Source: Saposhnikovia divaricata (taxonomy: Eukaryota > Streptophyta > Magnoliopsida > Apiales > Apiaceae). From it: 64,000 nt of DNA. The stretch is from the NCBI GenBank assembly GCA_036435485.1, contig CM071596.1:137479001-137543000 (forward strand). The letters are read 5' to 3'. This document shows, one piece after another, positions 11,334 through 23,059 of this stretch (positions are counted from its first letter, which is position 1; each line of letters starts with the position of its first letter). Made by a program: the position numbers and the translations under genes. Under the pieces are notes generated by a model, which saw only the letters and a list, made by a program, of their open reading frames with translations, ran no database searches and was not told the origin of the DNA.

Positions 11334-11851
11334 TGTTAGGCCGAATACACAATTATAATCAAGATTGTATGAGAGATTAATAATAAAACACACGTTTAAA
11401 GAATTAAAAACTATTTGGAATTAATAACTCCTCTCTCAGTGATGTAAAATATCACAGAGAGCTGCTTAGGTTACAATGAATAATGTTACACAATGATCGA
11501 TACCCTTCTAGGGTTAACCTAACTGTATTTATAAGATATACAGCTGCTATACAATCGATAATTGATACTCCTATAAATTAGCTATACAATTGATATCAAT
11601 TACGATTGCTACACGTCTCCTTAGTCAACTCAATCTCTTTGACAGCTATCCAATCCTCAAAGATATTGCTTCCATAATAATTCTTCAAACACTGTTGACC
11701 AGTAGACGCTGCCTCCAGACAGAGTTTAACAAACTCTGTCGAGCTTCCAACTGTCAGTGTTTAACTAAACTCTGTCTGCTTCCAGCTAAACTCTGATTTC
11801 TCACTATAACACTTAAACACTGATTAAAATTCACATCAATTATTTCTAACA
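11334..11851 (-). repeat. 3' LTR of the nested copia element
   Basis: It is read on the minus strand and ends, in plus coordinates, next to the polypurine tract. It is near-identical to 22523-23039. It contains several copies of the CAGAGTTTA / TAAACTCTG motif. Confidence 0.95.
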
Positions 11852-11870
11852 ATCTCCCCCAACTTGTTCA
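11852..11870 (-). other. Polypurine tract of the nested copia element
   Basis: On the minus strand the sequence TTGGGGGAGATTG runs directly into the 3' LTR. This is the usual primer for plus-strand DNA synthesis. Confidence 0.8.
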
Positions 11871-12004
11871 TTAGCAAAAATGCACAAGTTTAACAATAAT
11901 TGATGATGTCAAAACAAATAAACAAATACAGTGTTTAATATACAAACAGAGTTTAACTTATACTTAACAAAATCTACATAAAACAAGAAAATTCTTACAG
12001 AGCT

Positions 12005-15000
12005 TTAATCCTTAATTTCCTCAACATCTGGTGTTGATCTGAGATAGTCTATAAGTAATCTTCTTTCTGCATTTTCAAGTTCTGTCTGCATAACTTCCTT
12101 CATCTCCTTCAGCTTAGGATCATCTTCACCAGTTTGGTAGATAGTAGATCTCAAATCATAGATTTTGTTTCTTCTCATTTCATTACCCAGTCTGATGAAC
12201 TGTGCTTTCTCTAACTCTGAGTTAAAATCAAGAACTGTTATACCCAGGTCTGTCTTCAGTTTAGTACTATCCTTCTTCATCTCAACAATATTCCCATGAT
12301 AATCTCTGTACTTTGGGACATATTGACTGTTGTATTTCATACCTCTAACTGCCAAATTATGCAGCATCTTCTTTCTTAGCACATTTGCAGCTTGTTAAGT
12401 CCTTTGATTTTTCACCTTGAAGATATATAGAACATATTCTAATTCCTCCCATAGCTTCAAATCAAGATCATACTCACCAATTTTGTACACCGTACCATCT
12501 TCCATGAAATACAGTAGAAAATATTTGTTCAAACTTCTTTGATGAATCAACTGTACTGACTCCAGTCTGTCTAAAATCTCCTGAGTAACACCAAGACCTG
12601 GAACAGCCAGTGATGAAGGATCTCGAGGACCAGTATTCATTCTGACTTCTCTATGAGAGCCCAATCCAGATTTATCTCGACCTTGCTTACCTGTTAAAGC
12701 TCTACCATGTAGAAAATCAATAGTATTACCTCCAGTCATCAGAGTTGGATCATGAAGTGTTGGTTTTCCAAAAACCATTTGCATCTGGGTAGATAAAGGT
12801 CTCTATACAACTTGCGTAGCAACAGAGGTTGTATTCACTTTCTTTGAAACTTCTCATTCTTTAACAATGCCTTTCAGCTTTAACTTAACTTCTTCTTCTG
12901 TTGATTTCTTAGACATTTGTAATCTTTGATCAGTACCAATATTTTCCTTGATAACAATGCCTTTAAGAACAGGCCTAAGAGCTTTTTCTTTCTTCTTAAA
13001 TTTTCCAGACTTTAAAGCTTTCTGATGTTCTTCTTGTAGATTCTTTTCTTCAGCTTTAATGTCTTCAATAGTAACTCCTTCTTCATTTTCTTCAAGAAAT
13101 AACTTAGCAGCCAGTTCTTCATCAGTCTATGGATTTTCAGCAGTGAATAACAAACTCCTGGATTTTGAAGTACCCTGAGTATCAGTGTATATTCCATCAG
13201 ACTTTGATTTGAAAGACTTGCCAGATCTCAGACTTTGATTTAGATCAGCTCTTAATCTCTTCCCTTTGTCATTTGATCCTGCTCCTCCATCTTCAGTATC
13301 ATCCCTCTTAGTCTGAGTTTGAGATTGCCTGCATTTAGACTTAGCAACTCTCTCCCCCTTTTTGACATCATCAGGAATCAATATAGATGTAATCAGCTCC
13401 AAGGAGTTAGCAATGGAATCAAGCTTTCCAGACAAGACAGTCTGATTATGTTCAACTTGACCTAGCCTTTGGAACAGAGTTTCTTGAGCTTTAGAAATGG
13501 TTTTAAACTTTGTTTGATTATCCCTCTGCATGGTCATATCTCGAGCAACAACATCAGCTCTCAGTTCATTAATTGCCTTTTGAGACTCATCAAATCTTTC
13601 ATTCAGAGTCTTGACTTGAACAATAGTTGCTTGCAGATTTGAGAGAATATCAGGATTTGAAATCTTGTTGGCAGATTGATGCACAAATTTAGCTGCATGT
13701 TGATGTGAAGGTTGAGAAAAAGGTGTGTGCTTAGCATCAGTTTGTACTGGCATACTCTGAGAAGAGTCAGATTCTGCACTTCCTTCATCTTCAGCATCAA
13801 CAGTTGCATCTTCAACTTGATCAATATGATCAGCAACATGTTCAACATTCTCTTCAATTTCATCAAGAACATTCTCTGCAAGTTGCTCTCTAGTTTCAAT
13901 AGTCTTATCAACAGACTTTGCATCCATAAGAACTGCATCCATAGGCTCATAAAGTACAGCCTTGGTTGATTTTTCAACTTCTTCACCTTTCTCAGAAACC
14001 TGGTGAGCATCAGAGAAGAGCTTAGTGTGTGATTCTACTGTTTCATCAAGTACTACAGTAGGCTGATCAGCTGCACCAGTTTCTTCAAAATTTGCAATAA
14101 TAGGTGAGATAGGAACATTAATGGAATTAGAGAATGGTATGAATGTTTCAACAAAATCATCCATAGCAGAAAAACCATCTCTGTTTGCCTCATCCATTTG
14201 TTCATTTTCAGTTGTATGAACAGCTTCTTCTGCAATATGTACCTCAACAGTAGGTATTTCCTTGGAAATCACCTCTGGAGCTTCAAAGTTCATGTCCTCA
14301 TCAGACTCATCAATAATCAATCTTCTCCTTTTAGCTTGAGGCAGCTCAACTGTCTCTTCTTCTTCAGTAGAATCATCTAGAATAGAAGGTGATGGAGGTC
14401 TGTTTGCTCTTTCCTTTCTAGTCCTTTTTGGCCTGACAGACTCCTTCTGAGCTTTAACAGATTCCCTTTTAGCTCTAGCAGATCTATGCTGTGTATTCTC
14501 TGCTGTGTGTTTGGTTCTACCTCCACGTTTTGATTTGGCCTGGGTAGGTGGTGGTTGTTGTTCAGGTTGAGGTTGGGTTTGTGGTTGAGTTTGAGTTTGA
14601 GTTTCAGTGTTTAGGTTTTGAGGTTGAGTGTTTGCAGGTAGTTTTATGTTTATAGTTTCATGCTGTTGTGGTTCAGGCTGGGGTTCTTGGGGTTGATGTA
14701 GAAAATTTTGTAGAGCAAGTGGCAAAATGAACTCAGGTACTTGCTCTTTGTTTGCATCCTTATTGGTCAAATCAGAGAATATTCTCTTATTAACCTTAAA
14801 GACTAGTATGGTGTCATCCTCAATAATATCAACACCAGGAACACAAGCAGTAAATAACAATTGACAAAATCTAGCAAAGTAGACAGTACTAGACTCTGAC
14901 AATCTGTCACCTATATTCATTAAAACAAGTCTACCAAAATTGAAATTACTTCCATAGAGAAGAGAATACCCGATTTGAAGACTGTCAGTAGGAATAGCAT

Positions 15001-15477
15001 CCCAGTTTGTGACTTTCTTGCCAAAGGCCCTTGTGATGCAATCGAAGAAGAAACTCCACTCCTTCCTTAGCATTGGCCTTTTTACATTACCAAGTCTTGC
15101 TAGAGAGTCTGAACAACCAAGTTGCTGCAACATCTCTTTCAATTGATTCTCACCAGCAACACTGTATGAAGTGTGTGTATCAAAACCCATAGTATCTCGG
15201 ACTGTTGTAGGAGTAATCACATACTCTGTCTCCTCATATATGAAGATGAAGGAGTCCCATTCTCTCCTCCATCAGCATAAGTAGAATTCTTCCAAAATGT
15301 AGCAATCTGCATGGCAGAAAGAGTTTGTGGTTCGATTAAAGCTGTACCAATCTCTAAATCCCGCAAAAAGTTTTGAATCAAATGAAACGCCTCTGGAACA
15401 TTTGCATTGTTCAATGGGGTTGCATAATTATTAGGAACAAACAATAACCCTTGAGCAGTAAAAGCTTTGGTGGCCAT
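12005..15477 (-). pseudogene. Extra reading frame 3' of RNase H in the nested copia element
   Basis: It starts MATKAFTAQG at 15477 and, allowing one frameshift near 15225 and stops at 13127, about 12861, about 12808 and about 12394, stays in one frame to 12005 (about 1150 codons). The N-terminal domain (AFHLIQNFL, EWSFFFDCITRAFGKK, IPTDSLQIGYSLLYGSNFNFGRL) resembles the extra frame of the second copia element at 34274-36470. The middle is P/Q/T-rich, then basic with a nuclear-signal-like KRRR, then acidic. A coiled-coil-like stretch (LNERFDESQKAINELRADVV to LDSIANSLELITSIL) follows. The C-terminal part after 12784 is more ordered. I see no signal peptide or membrane segment, which argues against an envelope. 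Function unknown; similar frames are widespread in eudicot copia elements. Confidence 0.8.
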
Positions 15478-16862
15478 TAGAATCGATGTGAGAAGAAAAT
15501 ATCAGAGAAAAAGATATGTAGCAAAGGTGTTTGTGAAAATGTGCAAGTGAGATAACAAGTAATTGTGAGTGGGTTGTGTGCAAAGAAAATAACTGTGTAT
15601 GTAAAAATGATTAAAGTTGTAATGAAAAGTAAAACCCAATCGTTTTAAATATTAATACACCCAACCAATTCCTTGTTTAATGTGTAAGTGGGACACATGG
15701 CACACATGCAATAAAAAGACTTTGCACGTTCAGTAATTATGGCAATAATTACTGCTTCTTTCTCTCTCCCATTACCAACACACTTTAACACTCCTACACT
15801 CATTAACAGTTGTCAATAATTTATTTCATTTTTCAAAAACTCTTTTTACCCCAAGTATATAAATTATCTGAAAGAAAATATACCACAGAGTATTAGACAA
15901 AATTCATCAGCGTTTGTCAATTCTCCAACTTCATTACCATAATCCTTTCAAAAACTGCACAGGTGTGAATATATGTGTGTGTATAGCAGAGTGTACCAAT
16001 TCAATTTTTAGAGCATCTAATTTTTCATAAAATCCATAAAGTAAATCAGTAAACACTTGATGCACAAACTCTCATAGTAAACACTGAATGTATGATGAAT
16101 GCTAAACTCTGTAGTAAACGATTTATATACAGTAACATTTAATTAATTTATACCCCTTTTTTTTTGTTTCTCCAGTAATCAGAGGTTGGAACTAGTCACC
16201 AAAAATCCTATAATTTTAGCCCTTATCATCTTTGATAAGTTCCTGAGTCTTCCTAGTCTTTGACTAGTCACCAAAAATTAAAGAATTTTAGCCCTTACTA
16301 TATACCAGCAAGTTCCTGGGTCATCCTAGAAACCAACATAATCTCAAAGGAGTTCTAACAGTCTATATACATTTGCTTTGGGGGTAGACTAATAACAGAA
16401 TCTAACTTAATAGTGTATAACTAACAGAGTTTAGAGCTCATCAACATCAGAAGTTATTCATGAGAGGCAATGCACACAGTATTTACAGACTCAGAGTTTA
16501 GGATAAATAAACTAAGAGATGCTATAAATATGAAACAGTATCATGCTGTGTTAATTTTCTGCGCAGTCTAAGATTAGATCACAAATAACTTAGAAGGATT
16601 CATGATTATTTACTGAGACTCATGCTTCATACATATTTCTTCATCGGTGCTTACATTCAGACAATAATAATATCAGAGTTTCTCAGAGTTTATCCAACAT
16701 GTCAACAGTGTATGACCTACAGAGCATGCTAACAGAGTTTAACAGTTAACGAACAGAGTTTGCATACCAGAGTTTAACAACAGAGTTCACATAGCAGTTA
16801 ACATATCACAGAAATATGAGAAACACAATACATAAGTAAAATTTTGAGTCTAACCAATATCT
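15478..16862 (-). other. Non-coding spacer of the nested copia element with repeated CAGAGTTTA motif
   Basis: There is no gene between RNase H and the extra frame. The motif CAGAGTTTA or close variants occurs at about 16425, 16492, 16674, 16684, 16733, 16754 and 16768. A pair of near-identical phrases around GACTAGTCACCAAAAAT.. lies at about 16190 and 16261. The spacer may hold a promoter or splice acceptor for the extra frame, but none can be assigned. Confidence 0.6.
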
Positions 16863-19800
16863 CTAGTCAAAACCAGAGACCATTCCTAGTTCATTTTCCA
16901 GCCTTGTAAATACAGCTTCACTCAATGACTTGGTGAAGATATCTGCAAGCTGTTGTTTTGTAGACACAAAATGAAGCTCAATATTCCCTTCCTCTACATG
17001 TTCTCTGATAAAGTGGTACCTTATGCTGATGTGCTTGGTCATTGAATGCTGTACTGGATTACCTGTCATAGCAATAGCACTTTGATTATCACAGTAAATA
17101 GGTATTTTACTGTACCTTAATCCATAATCCAGCAATTGATTCTTCATCCACAGAATCTGTGCACAACAGCTACCAGCTGCAATATACTCTGCTTCAGCTG
17201 TAGATGTAGAAATTGATTTTTGTTTCTTGCTGTACCAAGAAACAAGTCTGTCACCCAGAAATTGATAACTTCCACTGGTGCTTTTTCTGTCTATCTTGCA
17301 GCCTGCAAAGTCTGCATCAGAGTAACCAAGTAGCTTGAAATCTGATTCTCTAGGATACCACAGACCTAAGGTTATGGTCACTTTGAGATACTTAAAAATC
17401 CTCTTCACAGCTGTTAGATGTGGTTCTCTGGGGTCTGCCTGAAACCTTGCACAGAGACAAGTTGCATACATGATATCAGACCTGCTAGCTGTTAGATAAA
17501 GAAGAGACCCTATCATGCCTCTGTAGCTTGTCATATCTAGTGGAGCTCCTGTGTCTTTGTCCAACTTTGTTGTTGTTGCTATGGGAGTTGATGCAGATGA
17601 GCAGTCAAGCATACCAAATTTCTTGAGAAGATTTTTCGTATATTTTGCTTGATTTATGAAAATCCCATCATCTGTTTGCTTCACCTGTAGGCCTAGAAAA
17701 TTGCTAAGCTCTCCCATCATGCTCATTTGATACCTAGACTGCATGAGCTTGGCAAACTTTTTATAGAGTTTATCATTAGTAGACCCAAAAATTATGTCAT
17801 CAACATATATCTGAACTAAAAGCAAGTCATCTACCATAGTTAAAGTAGAACTGTGTTTTATCAATTGCACCTCTGTTGAACCCACTTTCTAAAAGAAATT
17901 GAGCCAGAGTTTCATACCATGCTCTTGGTGCCTGCTTAAGTCCATAGAGTGCTTTATCCAGCCTGTAGACAAAGTCTGGATATTTTGGGTCCACAAAACC
18001 TGGTGGTTGTTCAACAAACACTTCTTCTTCAAGCTTCCCATTCAGAAAAGCACTTTTCACATCCATCTGAAATACCTTGAATTTCTTGTGAGAGGCATAT
18101 GCTAGAAAAATTCTTATTGCCTCCAATCTTGCAACTGGAGCAAAAGTCTCATCATAGTGTATTCCTTCCTGCTGTGAATAGCCTTTTGCCACAAGTCTAG
18201 CCTTGTTTCTTGTAACAACTCCCTCACTATCAGTTTTATTTCTGAAAACCCATCTAGTACCAACAACAGATCTATTCTTTGGTCTAGGTACAAGGGTCCA
18301 TACTTCATTTCTTTCGAATTCATTTAACTCCTCCGGCATTGCTGTTATCCAGTCAGCATCTTGAAGAGCTTCTTCTACCTTCTTTGGTTCATTCTTAGAC
18401 AAGAATGCATGAAACAGACATTCATTTGTTGTAGCACTCCTTGTCCTTACTTTTGCATCTGGATCTCCAATAATTAAATCAGGTGTATGAGATTTTGTCC
18501 ATTTCCTAGCAGATAGTAAATGGCTTTTATCAGTATTTGATCCTCCCCCTTGATCCATGTTCTCCTGATTTTCTTGTTGCCTTTCATCAGTCTCTGAGGC
18601 TCCTCCTGAATTTTACTGCTCAGAGATTGAACTGTCAGATTTTGCACTTTCAGAGTTTGATCCAGATTTTTCAGTTGACTCACTATCAGAATTTGAGTCA
18701 TCATTTTGATCATGCTGCCCCTCAGCTGGTTCTCCCTTTTGTTCTGGCTGAGAAGTTTCTTCAATGTTTACCAGTAGAGGTTCAGAGTATGCTTCAACAG
18801 AGTTTGTCAGATCAGTTTCATCAGAGTTTACTTCATCAGAGGTTAAGTCTTCATTTTCAAAGTGCAGTTGATCATGTTCATTTACATCTTCAAGACCAGT
18901 TATTTTCTTGTCATCAAATGACACATGAATTGACTCCATGATCACCTTGGTTCTCAGATTATAAACTCTGAATGCCTTAGTTGACAGTGGATAGCCAACA
19001 AAAATTCCTTCATCAGCTTTTAACTCAAATTTGGTCAACTGTTCAGGATGAGTTTTCAACACAAAGCATTTACACCCAAAAATATGAAAATATTTCAGGT
19101 TTGGCTTCTTTTCCCTCACCATCTCATATGGTGTTTTTCAATGCTTGTTGATCAGTGTGGCATTTTGAGTAATACAGGCTGTTTGAACTGCTTCTGCCCA
19201 GAAATAGGTTGGAAATTTTGCTTCATCAAGCATAGTTCTGGCAGCTTCTATCAAGGTTCCGTTCTTCCTCTTAACTACACCATTTTGCTGTGGTGTACCA
19301 GGTGCAGAAAACTCTTGCTTCAATCCTCTATTCTTGCAGAATTCTTCCATTGTTGCATTCCTGAATTTAGTTCCATTATCACTCCTGATTATTTTGACTA
19401 TGTGTTTTGATCCTTTATCCAGCAGCTTTACATGCTCCATCAGAGTTAATGCAGTTTCATCCTTTTTTGCTAGAAAATACACCCAAGTGTATCTGGTGTG
19501 TTCATCCACAATGACTAGAGCATATTTCTTTCTTCCAATTGACAAGACATTCATTGGTCCAAAGATATCAACATGTAGAAGATAATAAGGATCAACAATT
19601 TAAAATTCAGACTTGCTCTTGAAAGATGACTTTTTTTGTTTGGCCTTTTGACAGGAATCACATAGGCCATCAACATTTAATAAAGACTTTGGAAGTCCTC
19701 TTACAAGATCTTTTCTTATCAACTCATTAATGTTGTTCAAATTCAGATGAGAGAGTTTCTTATGCCACTTCCAACTCTCTTCACTAGACATTCTTGTGAA

Positions 19801-20160
19801 CAGGCACACGGCTTTTCCATTAGAGTTTGTCAACAAACTTGCTTCATAGATATTATTGTGCCTGTGTCCAACTAGAACAACTTTTCCTATAGATTTACTG
19901 ATGATTTCACAGTATTCAGGCTGAAAATCTACATGATATCCTCTGTCACAGATTTGACTGACAGATAGCAGATCATGCTTGAGTCCTGGAACCAGAGCTA
20001 CATTTGTGATGATGACACTTCCAAGATTGATATTGCCATATCCCAGAGTACGTCCTATGTTGCCATCTGCATAGGAAACTTTTGGGCCAGCCTTCTCCAC
20101 ATACTCTGATAGCAGGGCTTTATTTCCAGTCATGTGTCCTGAACATCCACTGTCCACGAC
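16863..20160 (-). pseudogene. Copia pol: protease, integrase, reverse transcriptase, RNase H
   Basis: In minus order: protease VDSGCSGHM (about 20150); integrase HHCC zinc finger (WHKKLSHLN .. LCDSCQKAK) and catalytic core (LLHVDIFGP, IRSDNGTKF, QQNGVVKRKN); reverse transcriptase (LNEFERNEVWTLVPRP, YSQQEGIHYDETFAPVARLE, FQMDVKSAFLNG, YGLKQAPRAWY, QIYVDDIIFGS); RNase H with its acidic residues (YSDADFAG, AEAEY, YCDNQSAI, LADIFTKSL) ending at 16863. Stops fall at about 19600, 19138 and 18616, and a single-base insertion near 17845 shifts the frame inside RT. The catalytic integrase glutamate (family VVERKN) is lysine here (VVKRKN). Gag ends in a different frame just upstream. Confidence 0.93.
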
Positions 20161-20197
20161 TAGGGTACTCTCCCTGATGCCCTACAATCATAAACAA

Positions 20198-22459
20198 TCA
20201 CTGAAGGTCAGATTTAAGGATCCAGACTTGCTTGGATCCTTTGGCTTTCTTAATTTTGTTAGCTTTTGCAGCGGAATTCACATTATCAGAGTTTAAGCTA
20301 ACATTTTCAGAGTTTACACTTGCAGAATTAACCTTAACCCATTTCAAGTTGGGTTTAAGTTCATAGTAATTATGATAAATAGGATGATAATCCCTGCAAG
20401 TATAAATAGAATGCCAAGTACTTCCACAATGTTTGCATAAAGTCTGTGGTCTAGTTCTAACATAATCTTTCTTTACTTCAGACTTGGAAGGTAAAGAATT
20501 AATGTTTTTATTCTTCCTGCAGAAACTAGCAAGATGGTTAGTGCTACCACAGTTATGACATGTCTTTCTTGGAGCAAAAGTAGCAAGCATTGGATAATTA
20601 CCTTGAGTAATGCCTACTTTACCATTTCTATTCTTCCTAGACACTTTCTGTTTCTTAGCAGATTTTAACTCCTTAAGCTTATGCTTGAGTTGTTTATCTA
20701 TAATTGAACCAATATTGACCTGTTTAACACTAGTTTTTACTGGTTCTTTCTTAACATCTTCTTTTTCAGCTTCAGACTTAGGTTCATTTATTCTATGAAC
20801 AAATTTTGTAGATGGAAGATGTGTTCTAATTTTGACTTTGTTTTGAAACCTAAGTTCATCTCCCTCACAGTAACCTAAACCAACTGTGTCTGACTGAAAA
20901 ACCTCTTGAGTGTCTTTTCCAGAATGAGGCCAAGTTTTAATTATGTGATTTGCCTTCTCCAATTCAGATTCTAGTTGCTTATATATTCCTAGAAAATCCT
21001 GTTCTAGATAAACAGCATCATCTCTTTCTTTCCGAACTTGTTGCATGTTTTCAAGTTTCTCTTCAACAATTTTATTTCTCACTTTAAGTTTAGAATTCTC
21101 AGATTTGATTCTCTCATTCTCTAAAGTCTGATCCCTATAACTGATATGCAAAGCCTTAAGATAGATTCTCAATTCAGTTATATCATCAGTATTATAAGCA
21201 TAGGTAGTTAGAGGTACCTTGTTGTCAGAATCTTTAGATTCATTCTCAATATAAGCCGTGAGAGCATAGTTAACATCCTCATCTGAGTCTGAAGTGTCTA
21301 CCCAGCCTCTGCCTTTTGTGAAGAGTGCTTTTTCAGTTTTACCCTTCTTGCACTCAGGAGCATAGTAACCCATCTCCTTACACTTGTAGCATTGAATATT
21401 AGACTTGTCTTTCTTCCCAGACTTGGTATTCTTTCTCTCAGACTTTCTGAAACTCTTTCTGTCAGAATTTGAATCTTTCTTAGAAAACCTTTTTCCCTTC
21501 TTGAAGTTCTTGAAACCCATCTTCTTGAAGGTCTTCACCATCAAAGCAGCCATTTGCAACATTTCTTCTTCATCATCCTCAGAGTCAGATGATTCATCAG
21601 TGTTTGAATCAACATCAGAGTTTGATGACTCACTTTCAGAATGTATGACTAAAGCTTTTCCCTTAGCTTTCTTCCTTGATGCTTCCTTCTTCAAGGGTTT
21701 TTTTTCAACATTAAGAGCAACAGACTTTGTCTTCTTACTTGATCTCCTGTTTCTCTACTCCAATTCCAATTCATGAGTTTTGAGCAGCCCATAGATTTCA
21801 TCAATCTCAGTATCAGCAAGATCATAGTAATCTCTTATGGTGGTTGTCTTTACATCCCACTTTTCAGGTAAGGCAAGAAGAAATTTGAGATTTGAGTCTT
21901 CTAGATCATACTCTTTATTAACCAATGACAAATCATTGAGCAATTTACAGAATCTGTCAAATGTTTCTGTCATGGTTTCTTCAGATTTAGCCTCAAAGTG
22001 CTCATACTCCTATGTGAGTATGTTCCTTCTATTCTTCTTGATAGCAGCAGTTCCTTGACATCTAACCTCAAGGGCATCCCAGATTTCTTTGGCAGTAGTG
22101 CAGTTAATTACTTTATTAGACATAACATTGTCTAAGGCACTATGAAGTAGATGCATAACTTTTGCATCCTTAGCAATAGATGAAAGATCTTCAGGAGTCA
22201 GATCTTTCTTCTCCTTTGGAACTGTTTTAGCTTCTTGACCAGTAGTACCAACAGATAGCTTTGTAGGTTTATGAGGACCTTCATAAATTCTGTCAAGATA
22301 TTCTGGATCTGTAGCCTCCAGAAACATGGTCATCTTCACCTTCCAGATTGAATACTCTGCTGGCCTGAGAATAGGAACCATGATTGTCTCATAACGACTC
22401 ACAGTAGTAGGTTGAGCCTTCTCAGAACTTGAACCTGTTGGAGGAGGTATTTCTGCCAT
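20198..22459 (-). pseudogene. Copia Gag (SIRE-like, three zinc knuckles), two in-frame stops
   Basis: It starts MAEIPPPTGSSSEK at 22459. The N-terminal Gag domain includes YSIWKVKMTMFLEA and KEIWDALEVRCQGT. TAG stops at 22010 and 21755 interrupt one continuous frame; both sit where glutamine is expected. An acidic stretch, a basic K/R-rich stretch and a heptad-rich coiled coil (around 20930-21180) follow. The first zinc knuckle CYKCKEMGYYAPEC has tyrosine in place of the zinc-binding histidine. The second (CHNCGSTNHLASFC) and third (CKHCGSTWHSIYTC) are intact C-X2-C-X4-H-X4-C motifs. Without the stops it would be about 750 residues, large for copia and usual for SIRE. Confidence 0.92.
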
Positions 22460-22507
22460 TGATTATAGCTGTGTGTGTGGATCTAAAACTGTATAGAGTA
22501 ACAGATT

Positions 22508-22520
22508 GGCTCTGATACCA
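22508..22520 (-). other. Primer binding site of the nested copia element, tRNA-Met type
   Basis: The minus strand reads TGGTATCAGAGCC two bases after the 5' LTR. This is the standard copia primer site for initiator tRNA-Met. Confidence 0.92.
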
Positions 22521-22522
22521 AT

Positions 22523-23039
22523 TGTTAGGCCGAATACACAATTATAATCAAGATTGTATGAGAGATTAACAATAAAACACACGTTTAAACAATTAAAAAC
22601 TGTTTGGAATTAAAACTCCTCTCTCAGTGATGTAAAATATCACAAAGAGCTGCTTAGGTTACAATGAATAATGTTACACAATGATCGATACCCTTCCAGG
22701 GTTAACCTAACTGTATTTATAAGATATACAGTTGCTATACAATCGATAATTGATACTCCTATAAATTAGCTATAAAATTGATATCAATTACGATTGCTAC
22801 ACGTCTCCTTAATCAACTCAACCTCTTTGACAACTATCCAATCTTCAAAGATATTGCTTCCATAATAATTCTTCAAACACTGTTGACCAGTAGACGCTGC
22901 CTCCAGACAGAGTTTAACAAACTCTATCGAGCTTCCAACTGTCAGCGTTAAACTAAACTCTGACTGCTTCCAGCTAAACTCTGATTTCTCACTGTAACAC
23001 TTAAACACTGATTAAAATTCACATCAATTACTTCTAACA
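22523..23039 (-). repeat. 5' LTR of the nested copia element
   Basis: It pairs with 11334-11851 at about 96.5% identity by eye. It includes the same CAGAGTTTA-type motifs and the inverted-repeat termini TGTTAG/CTAACA. Confidence 0.95.
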
Positions 23040-23059
23040 TTCTATACGTGAAAACTTAC

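Larger units (their letters stand above)
11334..23039 (-). mobile_element. Full-length SIRE-like Ty1/copia retrotransposon inside an intron of the CACTA gene
   Basis: Two LTRs of 518 and 517 bp (11334-11851 and 22523-23039) start TGTTAGG and end CTAACA. They differ at about 18 places by eye (about 3.5%), so the insertion is moderately old. The flanks are TTCAA (11329-11333) and TTCTA (23040-23044), a 5-bp target duplication with one mismatch. In minus order: 5' LTR, tRNA-Met-type primer site, Gag, protease, integrase, reverse transcriptase, RNase H, spacer, a long extra reading frame, polypurine tract, 3' LTR. This order (integrase before RT) defines copia. The large Gag with three zinc knuckles and the extra frame fit the SIRE/Maximus lineage. 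All main frames contain stops or frameshifts. Confidence 0.95.
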
